From Diprion similis (taxonomy: Eukaryota > Arthropoda > Insecta > Hymenoptera > Diprionidae), in contig NC_060106.1 in NCBI RefSeq assembly GCF_021155765.1, positions 69,501 to 133,500 of the forward strand: 64,000 nt of DNA. Direction: 5' to 3'. The position numbers and the translations under genes were made by a program. The first letter of the stretch is position 1. Each line of letters opens with the position of its first letter. Positions 20,128-30,886 of this stretch are shown piece by piece. Under the pieces are notes generated by a model. The model had not been told where the DNA came from and searched no databases. It saw nothing but the letters and a program-made list of their open reading frames with translations.

Positions 20128-20820
20128 AGTAGTAATACAATGCCGGTTCTGCGTACAGATTCCTGTTACCGACACTTAACGACATTTTCCCCAGACTCAA
20201 ACCCTTCTCCGCGATGAAGTCACAGTCCACTGTACCGACCGTAGATCAAAATGGTGCTACATATTCATCAACCGAAGGTTCAACCTTACCAACAGTGTTA
20301 TCGGCCGAGGGTCAAAATCTTGCTGCTTTACCGACCGTTCCATCGACCGAAGGTCAAAATCACGTGGCTTTACCATCGGTCTCGCTGTTATTCCCCCCTA
20401 CCGACGGTCGAGGTGTAGCGGAGACGCAAGCCATTCTGTTCCCAACGTTCCCATCTCAGGAATGTTCCGGTTAACTTTGAGCGGCTTGCGATGTGATATT
20501 TGACACCCGACATTCCGCAATTAACAGTTCCGAGAATTGTTTTCGTCAACCCGATATCAATTACGTGACATTCTTTTTTCGAAAACTGCTTGTGTGGTCC
20601 AAAGACCAGTATGATATCAACCACGTAACATTCGACAATTAATAGTTCCGAGAATGGCTGGGGTGAACCACGTGACATTCCGTTCCCACGATATCGAACC
20701 ACGTGACGTTTTGTTCGAGTCCAAGGTCCGGTGCGTTATCAACCGCGTGACATTCTTATGAAAAGTCCAAAGTCCGAAGTGATATCAACCACCTGACGTT
20801 CTTTTTCCCCCCACCAAATA
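20128..20820 (+). repeat. Polinton left terminal inverted repeat with internal repeats
   Basis: It matches the right end (about 33490-34101) in inverse orientation. The outer half has repeated CGACCGAAGGTCAAAAT-type units (near 20236, 20267, 20304 and 20347). The inner half has repeated units built on ATATCAACCACGTGACATTC, with the palindrome CACGTG or close variants about six times. The left copy has one more inner unit than the right. Such subterminal arrays are plausible integrase or terminal-protein binding sites; that role is inferred. Confidence 0.85.
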
Positions 20821-20949
20821 CCACTCCAGGACTTTCATGTAAGAAACCCTTGTGTTTATGTTTTGCAAACGGAAAAATGTGATATCGTATGGTGGCTCCC
20901 ATGTTCACCGAATGACACGAAACCATGCGTAATAGACACACGTATAGCT

Positions 20950-21000
20950 TGCTCTATAAAAAGGATTACCATCACAGCAAACGATCATTCATGTTCAAAC
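20950..21000 (+). promoter_or_regulatory. TATA promoter upstream of the Polinton polymerase gene
   Basis: CTATAAAAAGG at about 20952-20962 lies about 130 bp before the polymerase start, and CATCACAGC follows about 10 bp downstream. Similar TATA boxes precede other genes of this Polinton. Function is inferred from sequence only. Confidence 0.45.
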
Positions 21001-21083
21001 TTGTCAAGAGCACGTGAGAAGTAAGAAAGATGGAATCCGCGAAATGTTTGAAATTGATCAACATTATGGAATCTGCGTACTAA

Positions 21084-24000
21084 ATGTTGAACGAATCGTC
21101 GCCAACGGAGATTCAGAAATGGAATAAATTTGGGATGCAAAATATCCGGCTTCTAAACAAAATTCTGCGAAACGCTCTAACGATGGGTGAGAAAACGAAA
21201 ATTATCACAACGATCGGACTCTTGAAGTCGCTGGGGGAAAAATTCAAACGGCTTCGAAAAACGGGTGACGGTACGCGAAAACAAAGACGAAGCGATCGCG
21301 TACACTGGGAAGAATTGGTGTCTGCTTTCGAGGGAAGAATACGAACAGGATCCATCACCAATTTGAAGCATAAAGACGTGGAGAGGTTTCTAGAAGACGC
21401 AAAGTTACTTTCTGTGACAAGACTGAAAAACGCTTTGCGGAAAACGGGGAGCCTGAAAGTAAACGCCTTCCTGGCTTGTAATTCGAAGTAAAAAAGGATG
21501 ATCACACAGTAGAAGAGAACAAATTCTTCAATACGAAAAACGAAATCATCCTCCAGACAACGGATATTAACGAATGGTTCATCGAAAATGTAACAAACCG
21601 TTTGTTAACAAAGGTGGAAGATTTCCAGGAAAAGGATTCAGGCTGGTCGTTACTTGAAATTATCAATCTTGCCGTCAACATTAACAAGTATACGCCACTT
21701 CGAGGCGGTCTCTATACCTACACCCCGTTACCGAAGCACATCAGAGATACGAAGGCTGTGGTGAACATCCGAAACAACGACTCGTATTGCTTTCTTTGGT
21801 CGGTCACCGCAGCTCTGTTCCCAGCTAACGACAGAAATCCCAACATGACCAGCTCGTATCCACATTTCAGCTCAGTGCTACGGTATGACAGTATAAACTT
21901 TCCTATGTCTCTAGATAAAAATACTATTTCGAAATTTGAAAAACTCAACGGACTTTCCATCAATGTTTATGGTATAGACCAAGATGGTGGGAAAAAAAGT
22001 GAAATAGTACCAATTCACTTGAGTCAGAATTAGTCTGATAAACCCGTAATTCATCTCTTGGCAGTGGAAACCGAAATTACAGACGACGATGATGATGATG
22101 GTGATGATGTTGATTTAGAATATTGTGAAAAACATAGAATCTATCTTTTTGCTTGGATTCGGAATTTGTCGTGATTGACAAGCTCTCAAATTCCGAAACG
22201 TGCACATCATATTTGGTTATGTGATAGATGTCTAACGCATTTTGACTCTGAAAGGTGTTTAACAAAGCACAGAATCGATTGCTTCAAGTTAAACGAGACC
22301 AAAGTTGTTTTACCCGAGGAAGAGGAAAAGATTCTGAAATTCAAAAATTTCAAGCACAAAGAAACCGTTCCGTTCTGTATTTACGCGGATCGAGAATGCT
22401 TGTTGCAAGCTACTAACATTCAAGTGTCAGAAAATAGAACAATTTACCAAAATCCTATTCCTTACAGTATAGGATATTACCTGCATTGCAACTTTAACGA
22501 TTCCATTTCAATGTTCAAAATTAACCGCGGGGAGACTTGCATTGAATGGTTTAAGAACGAGTTGGAGCAATTGGCACACTCGTTAGAAACGCATTTTAAA
22601 ACTATTGTACCTATGGAGTCGCTGAACTTCAATCAAATTACCGAATTCAATTTATCAAAGGTATGTCATATTTGTGAAAAACCGTTCACGCGCGAAGACG
22701 TCAAACACCGTGATCACTGTCATTTCACAGGAAAGTACCGTGGTCCTGCGCATCAAAGCTGTAATCTTAATTATCAAAACTCGCATACCATCCCAGTGAT
22801 ATTTCATAATCTGTCGGGATACGATTCGCATTTTTTGATTAAACATTGGCCACAACGGCCACAACTTTTCAGGGTACTATTCAGCTTTTACCCGTGAACA
22901 AAGAAAAGTACATTACATTCACAAAACATGTCAAGGGGACAGATATAAAGTTTAGATTTCTCAGATTCGTTCCGTTTTATGCCCAGCAGTCTCGAAAAAT
23001 TGGCAACATTTTTGAATGACAATCAAAAAGCAATTACACGTGAATTTTGCACAAGCTCTGAAAAATTCGAGTTATTAACCAGGAAGGGTGTTTTTCCGTA
23101 CGATTACATGGATGGTTGGGAGAAGCTCGAGGACGTAAAGTTACCACCTAAAGGAAGATTTTATTCAAAATTGAACATCCAAGATATTTCGGATAACGAT
23201 TACGCACACGCGTGTAAAGTTTGGCAAGCTTTTAACTTTAAAACGTTGGGGGAATATTCAGACTTATATTTGCAAACTGATGTTTTTCTGTTGGCTGACG
23301 TTTTTGAAAACTTCCGACAAAATTGTTATGCAACGTACAACCTGGACCCGTTACATTATTTTACAGCGCCCGGTCTCTCGTTTGACGCAATGTTGAAATG
23401 TACCGGTATCGAACTCGAGCTTCTCACTGATATTGATATGCTTATGTTTATAGAAAAAGGTATTCGAGGTGGTGTGTCTCAATGCTCTAATCGATATGCA
23501 AAGGCTAACAATAGATACATGAGAGATGCTTTCAATCCAACGCTCGAAGAGTCTCATCTCATGTACTTCGACGTTAACAACTTGTACGGTGCGGCTATGA
23601 GCTTTGCTCTGCCATGCAGTTCTTTCGAATGGATAATAGATTTCAGACAATTTGATGTTTTTGCCATCACAGACAAAGCGGAGTTTGGCTACATATTAGA
23701 GGTAGATTTGGAATATTCCGAGGAACTGCATGGAATGCATAAAGATTAACCACTGTGTCCGGAACACTACATACCTCCCATCTCACAAAGTAAGCAACCA
23801 AAATTGACGACCACGCTACTTTCCAAGCAAAACTACGTTGTTCACTACCGCGTCTTGAAACAATGCTTAGAATGAGGTTTGAAACTAGCTAAAATTCGTA
23901 GAGTTCTAAAGTTTAGACAAACACCGTGGCTCAAAAAGTACATAGATTCAAATACAGACTTACGCACAAAATCAAACAATGAATTCGAAAAAAACTTCTA

Positions 24001-24783
24001 TAAACCGATGAACAACGCAGTTTTTGGTAAGACAATGGAAAATGTTAGGAAGTATAGAGATGTCAGGCTGATCACGAAATGGGATGGAAGATACGGTGCT
24101 AGAGCTACTATAGCCAAACCAAATTTCCACAGTTGTACAATCTTTGATAAAGATATGATAATAGTTGAATTGCGTAAAACGACAGTCAAACTCAACAAAC
24201 CATTGTATGCAGGCTTCTCCATTTTAGATTTCGCGAAGACCTTTATCTACGATTTCCACTACAAGTATATTAGAACGAAATTTGGGCATCAGGCGTAATT
24301 AATGTACACTGACACGGATAGTTTGATATATCACTTCACCGTCCCCAACATTTATGAATGCATCAGACAGGACTTGGATAAATTTGATACCTCCGATTAT
24401 CCACCTGACAACGTCTACGGAATGCCGTTGGTTAGCAAAAAGTTCTGCGTTTGATGAAAGATGAGTGTAACGGAAAAATAATGGCGGAATTTATTGGCTT
24501 AAGAGCGAAGTTGTACTCATTCAGAGTGATGGGGGAGGATAAAGATGAAAAACGAGCCAAGGGTGTCAAAGGATCCCTGTTAAAAACTATAACCTTCAAT
24601 GATTACTTAAAGTGTGCTTTGGAACACGAAGATTTAGTCGAACGTCAGAGTCTGATACAGAGTCAGAAGCATCACGTCTATACCATTGAACGGAAAAGAG
24701 TAGCACTGAGCTGGAACGACGATACGCGTATCGTATTTCGGAACACAACCGATACGCTGCCGTGGGGCTACAAGACCTGCAGT
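21084..24783 (+). pseudogene. Polinton protein-primed DNA polymerase B, broken
   Basis: Pieces in different frames line up as one long family B polymerase. The first ~135 codons are open (from 21084), then there is a break near 21489. Further stops or shifts lie near 22031, 22173, 22890, 23746, 24296 and 24452. Recognisable parts are CIYADRECLLQ (exonuclease I region), a treble-clef zinc module of the recombination endonuclease VII type (CHICEKPF, then DHCHFTGKYRGPAHQ), YDSHFLIK, palm motif A ([12 protein letters not shown]), motif B ([17 protein letters not shown]) and motif C (YTDTDSLIY). It would replicate the element from a protein primer, but it cannot now give a working enzyme. No repaired sequence is offered. 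Confidence 0.9.
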
Positions 24784-24866
24784 TGAACTGAACATCCGTA
24801 TGAATTGTATCTCTGGGATGTAAAAATGAAGACAAATACTTGAAAAATAATTTCGTTTATTTAACA

Positions 24867-25793
24867 TTACATATCAGATTCATTTATCTAACTGTTGTGT
24901 GTAGTATCAAAACCTAGCCACTTGACGTATAATTTTTTTCTCCGCTTCTGAAGCACCTTCTCCACCAGATAGATGTCCGGATGTTCCACCTTAAGGAGCT
25001 CCTGTTCGTAGAAACCACCAGCGATGGGTTGACCTTGGTAGTCTTTGAGCTTGTACGTCACAGGATTGGTATTTTCTACTTGGCTTATTGTGAATATTTC
25101 AGTCGTCCAATTGGGAGTGTAACCTTTTTCAAAGACGTTTTCGAACTTGCTGGTTCGAACTTTGTCACCTGTTTTGAACTTTGCCGGTTTGGAAGGTTCC
25201 GCTCGAAGCCCTCCTTACGACTGACGTAATACCAGCCTTTCGTTCGCAACGGTGACATCCGATGGTTTCATTCTTATGGTTCGGTGTTTCGTGTTGTTGT
25301 AAGCCGATACTAAATCAGATAAGATGTCGAGCCACTTGTAGCTTTCTTGCATACTGAACCGTTTCCACATTTTATTCCTCAACGTACGATCAAACCGTTC
25401 ACAGATCGAAGCCTTAAAATTACTGTACGTGGAGTGGAGTTTAATTCCATAGCGTGACATAAGAAATTCAAATTTTGAGTTGTAGAATTCCGTTCCTCTA
25501 TCGACGTGTAATTTTTTTGGTACACGTCCTTGAGTTAGCACAGATTCCATGGCCTTTGTAACATCATCCCCGGACTTGCTCCTTATCGGTACAGCCCACG
25601 CTTACTTTGAAAAGATATCAATGACTGTGAGCATATACTTGTAGCCTTTGTTTTGTCCTGCGTATGACATCATATCAACAAGATCCGCCTGCCAGGTCTC
25701 GTCGATGCCGCGCACGTCTACACGGCGACGCGGGTAATTCCGGCGTGCAGATTTATGCAGTTCCGTCACCAGCGTTAGCTTTTTCTCGTTCAT
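24867..25793 (-). pseudogene. Polinton retrovirus-type integrase with chromodomain, broken
   Basis: On the minus strand the catalytic core shows WQADLVDMMSYAG (first Asp), HVDRGTEFYNSKFEF (second Asp) and FKASICERFDRTLRNKMW (Glu), the D,D,E triad of Polinton integrases. The C-terminal part contains YKLKDYQGQPIAGGFYEQ and a chromodomain-like LYVKWLGF. Breaks occur near 25600 (stop), 25215 (stop), in the A-rich run near 24945, and at a TAG near 24885. The expected N-terminal zinc-binding region is not visible. It would have cut and joined element ends, giving the 6-bp duplication seen. Confidence 0.85.
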
Positions 25794-26117
25794 ATTCCAA
25801 TGCTCTTAGTCTGGTGTCCAATTTGGAAATGATTTCAGCGTTTCAAATCGACAAGTCTCTGCCTGTTCTAAAATCTGCGTAAAAGGTATTCAAAGCTTTC
25901 CCCGTGGTGATCTCCAAAGCTTTGATCATTTAATCGAGATTGTCGTTTTGTTTTTGCAGCACGTTGAATTTTCGTCGTAAGATTTTCAATGTTACAGCGT
26001 TGTTTTGCTCAACAGGTTCTGCGACATTGCACAGTCTTTTATTCTGTACATCGTAATGACCGTCCGCAGTGATTTGAAATCCGACACCGGGAGGACCGCT
26101 GTTGCGACGTATACATT
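25794..26117 (-). pseudogene. Conserved Polinton protein of unknown role, fragment
   Basis: The minus strand shows GVGFQITADGHYDVQNKRLC, then NVAEPVEQNNAVTLKILRR and a helical tail with two in-frame stops (after QNDNLD and GRDLSI). The motif in which residual terms of the form 'NV.EP...NDAV' recur is common in virion-associated proteins of Polintons and related viruses, so a fibre or minor virion role is possible. I cannot assign it more closely. It reads directly towards the integrase with no gap. Confidence 0.5.
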
Positions 26118-27052
26118 TTATAGCAAAAATGCTGTAGAGTCATTAGATTTTAAGTACGGACATGCCGAACCCGGTATATGGCCTCAGCCAGGTCAGTCCG
26201 TGCCGCGCTGTCCGGCAGCTGTAACTATCCCACATCTGGCAAACAATATACTTATTCGGGACCTTCAAATCAAGTAATAAATACCTTTTTGGCGAGTCAA
26301 ATCATAGCACGAATTTCACCCACATGGGTTTTTCCCATTTTTTACGACACTCAGTTGGTCAACAGATGTGTACGGGAACCAGCCTGGACAACGCGGCTGC
26401 GACACGGTCGCCTATTGTTTAACTTTTACACTCTTACCTGGTCCTCTCCCCACTTTCTACGCCATTCCTTTTCATTTTCTCAACCAATCCGAAAATTTGT
26501 TATATTCCTACCAATCAGAAATCAGGACCAAGAATTTTTCTGACTTCCGTCTCCTACCCTTAAACCAAAACTCCCACTCCTATTATCATCTACCTCAGAA
26601 ATATTTCGAAACTAAAACCTCAGTCTAAAACGATCCTCACGGTGGTACACACTAGTACCATCGCCCCGAAACTGAACTAAAGATCATTGGCTCCGGGAAT
26701 ATCTAACTTATATTCTCGTTATTAAACTATCGAAAACAAACGAAACTCATTCAACAAACTAACTTCTAACCAATTTTCTAACTACAACTGTAAACTTCTC
26801 ACCATATTGATTCGTACTTAAATATATTCAAATATAAATATTATACTCCGAGTCAATCAATATCTTATCCAGAAGTACCTACAATCCTTTAATTAGAATT
26901 GTAGGAGTTCACGTCGTGCGAGACGCGATTCCAATAATTGTGCCGCGGACGCGTGAACAACCGCGATTACCCGCAGCTGTGTTTTTATCCAGATGCCGTC
27001 CGAACACATCGACGCTCATCTCGGATATGAATGCAAAAGCGATAAGAGCTGC
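26118..27052. other. 935-bp non-coding stretch inside the Polinton, possible old insertion
   Basis: No plausible gene is visible. The composition differs from the neighbours (long C/T- and A-rich runs, 26440-26880). A TGTAG at 26131 and CTACA ending at 26883 could be LTR tips, but no matching flanking duplication is seen. CCTACAAT...ATTGTAGG at about 26877-26905 forms an 8-bp-stem hairpin. Two minus-strand genes end or begin on either side. Confidence 0.35.
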
Positions 27053-27951
27053 TTAATTAATGATTTCTGCTTCGCGTAGTTCTTCGATAATGGACATTAT
27101 TTCGTTGTTGTGACTCGGATTACCCGCCGCCTGGGATGCAAGGAGTAGACGAAGACGCTCCACTAACTCGTTTGGATCATCTCAGAAAACGTATTCCGTT
27201 TGAACGCCCTGTCGTGTAATCATAGCTTGCGGAAGTAGACCTTTACCCTTTCGCTGAGGTGATGGTGAATAATCCAACAATTCGGCAATGACATTTCTCA
27301 ATTTGTAACTGTTATCGCTTCGAACAGCTCCGTGAGACGAGTAATACTTTTTATGTGCGTTCGTTTTGAGGATTATGTTTCTATTATTCTCCCGATCTCT
27401 GTCACTCAAATAGGACCTGTCCGGCTTCTTTTTGAACAAAAGTTCCAGCAACCCCTTCGTTTTTGGGTAAAGCATATCCCTGATACGGATCTGGTCACTC
27501 TCAAAACTCATTAACGAATCACCACTCATTAGTCCGGTTGAGAGGTTGCGTACACCTACACGTTGTCCAATTCACTTTTTCTCGTCTCATCTCTCATCAT
27601 TTCGAAATACTCATTCTCGGTTTCATCAACAGGTGTTTTTACAATTGTTTTATCTCCTGCCGAAGCAAAGGAATCATCCAATTCCGAGACTGTTTCATTG
27701 TTCGTTTCATTTTTCATCTGCTTTATTTCTTGTTTAATTTCTGCCACTTCTTGTTTCAAAGATTTCGTCTCTTTTGTAATATTCACCAGTTCTCGCAACG
27801 GAGCCACTACTGGTTTGAAAACGTCGCTCAATTTCCGAGCAGTGGATTCCTTGCCCGACTTAAGCAATCTGTGTTTTCGACGGATCGCAGCACTCGCTCG
27901 AGCGATCTGATGTAGGTCTTCTTTTTGCTCAGCAATTTTGGAGCTCTGCAT
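27053..27951 (-). pseudogene. Conserved Polinton protein of unknown function, broken
   Basis: The N-terminal half (27951 down to 27556) is helical and charged (KSLKQEVAEIKQEIKQMK, a likely coiled coil). After a frameshift near 27545 it continues with GDSLMSFESDQIRIRDMLY, TKGLLELLFKKKPDR, NAHKKYYSSHG and, after a TGA at 27182-27184, DDPNELVERLRLLLASQAA up to a stop at 27053. Proteins with this C-terminal DDPNEL...NNEI block are common in insect Polintons. Role is unknown; position beside the ATPase suggests a virion or packaging job. Confidence 0.65.
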
Positions 27952-28011
27952 GTTGACGCAACTGAGTCTGCAACGCTACTGTGTCTCTCGCTTGGAAACG
28001 CAAGATTTTTA

Positions 28012-28722
28012 TTACTTTTCCAAGCTAATGAGAGAATCGAATCCCTTCCTACAACGTCCTTGGTTGGGCTCGCTGTCTTTGTCGATCACAAGAAACCCGT
28101 ACTTATCACCGTTTCAGTATGCGGAGCACACATCTTTGAACTGTATGTGAGACATATCGGTGTTCACATGGTCGTTGTATACGTGTCTCAGGTTCATATC
28201 GTCTTGTTTGAATAACACGAGTAAGTTTACGTTGTCGCGCACGAGATGTTTGGGAATACGCGCGTACGTCTGACAGAGATAGAAACAATCAACATCGTGA
28301 TGCCTGCCCATGCAGAAGTAGGCTCTCATATTGTCCTGCTTCTCGCACGCTACATCATCAAAAACGATTATCGAGTTGGGTCGTGCTTCGTCCGGTGTAA
28401 TCACTTGCTCACGCTTGGTATAAGAAAAATACTCCATATTCTCAATGTTGTCCAACAATTGCTTCAACGATTGGTACTTCGCTTGGTTAAGCGATTTTGA
28501 GTAGATATAGATATTTTCAAATCTAAGTCCATTGGAATAGGTTATAAGTGTGAGCAACGCATTTGTTTTACCAGAATTAGACGGTCCGCAGAATATTGCA
28601 CGCACACTGTTCGGAAGTAATTCCCCATGCCGTTTTTGTCTTTTCACATTTTGCTCTGAAAGTTTGTCGAAATTTATCACGGGAAGCTGAGTAGGTTGTG
28701 CCTCAAACCGCATGTAGGACAT
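28012..28722 (-). pseudogene. Polinton genome-packaging ATPase (FtsK/HerA type), late nonsense mutation
   Basis: 203 codons are open from the ATG at 28722. Walker A is GPSNSGKT (residues 46-53) and Walker B is IIVFDD (about 118-123). A TGA at 28114-28116 ends the frame after DVCSAY, but the same frame continues with NGDKYGFLVIDKDSEPNQG to a TAA at 28012-28014, so about 33 residues are lost. This class of ATPase drives DNA into capsids in adeno-like and Polinton elements. The catalytic core is whole, so residual activity cannot be excluded from sequence. Confidence 0.85.
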
Positions 28723-28790
28723 GACTGACCAGATTTGCTATAAATACCCCGGTTTTAAACCTTTCCCGTCAGTCAGAGCCTGAAGATGAT
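28722..28790. promoter_or_regulatory. Bidirectional Polinton promoter
   Basis: Sixty-four bases separate the ATPase ATG (minus) and the PLA2-gene ATG (plus). One AT-rich core reads GCTATAAATACC on the plus strand (near 28737-28748) and GGTATTTATAGC on the minus strand, so it can serve as a TATA box both ways. TCAGTCAGAGCC follows on the plus side and GGTCAGTCATG on the minus side; TCAGT is the arthropod initiator consensus. Confidence 0.6.
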
Positions 28791-29573
28791 CGTGCACAGA
28801 AGTAAACGAAGCAGCAAACGGCAACATCGCGGTAAAGGTCTGTTGAATAAAATCAATCTGTTGTTATTACTATAGTATATAATAAGAGTTATCAATACTG
28901 TAGACCTGGTACATAGTTGACAAAGAGACTCGCGCGAGGTGATCCGGGAATCAATCCTATCGACGCAGCTTGCAAGAACCATGACATGGCTTACTCGCAA
29001 AATCGTAAAAATCTTGAAGTCAGGAACGCGGCTGATAGGGTATAGGCTAAAAAAGCGTGGAAATGGGTCTTCGCACCGGACGCCAATTCAAGCGAGAAAG
29101 CAGCGGCTTGGGCGGTAGCTAATACAATGAAAGTGAAATCAAAACTAGGAATGGGAATTCGAAAACCGAAAAACGTGACATTACGAAAAATTATAAGTGC
29201 TGCGAAACGATCCATGATTCCGAGCAACGATGCAAAAGTAGCTATCAAGTCTGCGCTTAAGGGAGCTGAAAACGCTGTTCAAAAAGCGGGTGGTAAATGT
29301 AAAGTGCGAACACCGCGCGTACTACCGGTACCTTCAAAAGTTGGTGAATTTCTACCATTCTTGATGCCCATTTTCGCTGGACTTAGTGCTAAAGGCGCGA
29401 TAGCTGGTGGTGCGGCAGGTATAGCAAAAGCTTTGAACGATGCGACCGCTGCTGAACGAGAACTGGAGGAGAGCAAACGGCACAACAAAACCATAGAAGC
29501 TATCGCGTTGGGTAAAGGACTTCATTTGAAACCGTATAAAACGGGTCTCGGTCTCCATCTTCCAAAAAACTAG
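28787..29573 (+). pseudogene. Polinton phospholipase A2-like virion protein, broken
   Basis: It starts with a basic stretch (MIVHRSKRSSKRQHRGKG). After a frameshift near 28880 it reads YQYCRPGT, then a TAG, then RLARGDPGINPIDAACKNHD, the PLA2-like calcium loop and His-Asp site of the type seen in parvovirus VP1. A second TAG lies near 29038. From 29127 the frame is open for 148 codons: GIRKPKNVTLRKIISAAK, then VRTPRVLPVPSK, then a hydrophobic stretch FLPFLMPIFAGL, then KPYKTGLGLHLP at the end. Such PLA2-basic tail proteins in Polintons are thought to help membrane passage. This copy is dead. Confidence 0.8.
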
Positions 29574-29611
29574 ATGCGAAGCTACCACGTCGAGCGTTGA
29601 CCGATTGAGAC

Positions 29612-30007
29612 ATGTTGAAATATGCAAAAATCTTCAAGATTCCCTATTTCCGCGGTGTTTTCATGCGAAACGAAATGCCCAAAAACGGTCCACGAAAAAA
29701 CGAGTCAGCTGTAGTCAAGCTCGACGACAAAGACGGTCCAGGAGCACACTGGGTTGCGTACAAGAAACGTGACAATAACATCGATTACTTTGACGGTTTC
29801 GGTAATCTTTAACCACCCTCGGACCTCATAAAATATCTCGGTATTGGTAGCGTTGCATACAATCATGAAAGGTACCAGGATTACGATACCTTTAAATGCG
29901 GACATTTGTGTTTGAAATTTTTGAGCGATGAGCTATATATAAATATGGTTCATAATTCAGCACAGCCAGTCTATTACTCGCAACCATGGATGATTCACCA
30001 ACGTTAA
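29612..30007 (+). pseudogene. Polinton adenain-like cysteine protease, in-frame stop
   Basis: The frame starts at 29612 and shows a catalytic His in PGAHWVAYKKRD and YFDGFGNL. A TAA at 29810-29812 follows, then the same frame continues with YLGIGSVAYNHERYQ and the catalytic Cys region FKCGHLCLKFL. The frame stays open to 30005-30007 and overlaps the next gene; the true end may be a little earlier. This Ulp1/adenovirus-type maturation protease would process capsid proteins. The stop removes the nucleophile half, so it is inactive. Confidence 0.8.
29930..29985 (+). promoter_or_regulatory. TATA promoter before the minor capsid gene
   Basis: CTATATATAAATATGG at about 29932-29947 is followed by GCCAGTCTATT about 20 bp downstream and then by the ATG at 29986. 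The TATA plus CAGT spacing resembles the other promoters of this element. Confidence 0.5.
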
Positions 30008-30672
30008 CAATTTCGGGAACCTCTTCGATTCTCCAAGCGCAATATTTCCCACCGATTGAACTTGCTCGTGATAAAAGTTATGCTCTTGGTTTGGTAGAAT
30101 CGTTAACCTTTAATTCGATCCCCAACGTTGATGTTGGTCACAATAAAATTTACGTGGCTGATAGAGTGATCACCATACCTACTGACAGCTACGAGATTGA
30201 AGGCATAGAGAAGTACCTCCAAAACGTGCTAAGAAATACAAACATCAGGCTCGACATTAAGCCCAACAACAACACATTACGCAGCGAAATCACATGCAAC
30301 CACATTCTAAACTTTGAACCGGACGATTCCATTGCTCAACTTTTGGGATTCACGCATCGTGTATTGGAGGCTGATAGAACTCACGAATCAGACGTGCCTG
30401 TAACTATACTCAAGGTCAACGCGTTGCGAGTTGAGTGCAGCAATACCACAGGTGCCTACATCAACGGACGTAGAGTACACACTATTCACGAATTTTTTCC
30501 AACTGTCCCACCAGGATATAAGATCGTGGAAGTGCCGTCGCACGTCATTTACCTTCCGATCACCGTCAGGACCACAAATCACGTTCAGCTTCGGTTAGTA
30601 GATCAAGACGGAGACTTGGTTAATTTTCAGGGTAAAGTTATAACTACGAGACTACACATCAAATCTCAATGA
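29986..30672 (+). CDS. Polinton minor capsid (penton-like) protein
   Basis: 228 residues, fully open. Family blocks include QYFPPIELARDKSYALGLVE, FNSIPNVD, TIPTDSYEI, SIAQLLGFTHRVLEA, HTIHEFFPTVPPGYKIVEVP and VIYLPI. Known as the single jelly-roll minor capsid protein of Polintons, it would sit at capsid vertices. It lies between the protease and the major capsid gene, as usual for these elements. No internal stop or frameshift is seen, unlike the enzymatic genes nearby. Confidence 0.85.
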   Translation: MDDSPTLTISGTSSILQAQYFPPIELARDKSYALGLVESLTFNSIPNVDVGHNKIYVADRVITIPTDSYEIEGIEKYLQNVLRNTNIRLDIKPNNNTLRSEITCNHILNFEPDDSIAQLLGFTHRVLEADRTHESDVPVTILKVNALRVECSNTTGAYINGRRVHTIHEFFPTVPPGYKIVEVPSHVIYLPITVRTTNHVQLRLVDQDGDLVNFQGKVITTRLHIKSQ

Positions 30673-30675
30673 ACG

Positions 30676-30849
30676 ATGGGTATCGTTTATAACAGACAGC
30701 CAAAGAGTAGGTATATCAGTCAGTCGACATGTCCCTATCAAGTCAGTCATCGATCGATTCACGAACCGTTAACAGCTCGGAACGTGGAGTTCCTGATAGC
30801 TCTGGGCTTGAAACTGACACCTTTTGGGAGAGGATATTCCGGCAAATAA
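30676..30849 (+). CDS. Small Polinton protein of unknown function, 57 residues
   Basis: It starts four bases after the minor capsid stop (ATG at 30676) and ends TAA at 30847-30849. The end, LTARNVEFLIALGLKLTPFG, is a pattern seen in short Polinton proteins located before the major capsid gene. Role unknown. The tight spacing suggests translation from the same transcript as its neighbours. Confidence 0.55.
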   Translation: MGIVYNRQPKSRYISQSTCPYQVSHRSIHEPLTARNVEFLIALGLKLTPFGRGYSGK

Positions 30850-30886
30850 GAATCCGATTTAGCTGTTTCGTCGTCTGCTACGTACC

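Noticed and set aside
26131..26883. Solo LTR within the Polinton (TGTAG...CTACA)
   Set aside because: Only 5-bp tips match and the flanks (AATGC versus ATCCT) show no target duplication, so it is listed only as a non-coding block.
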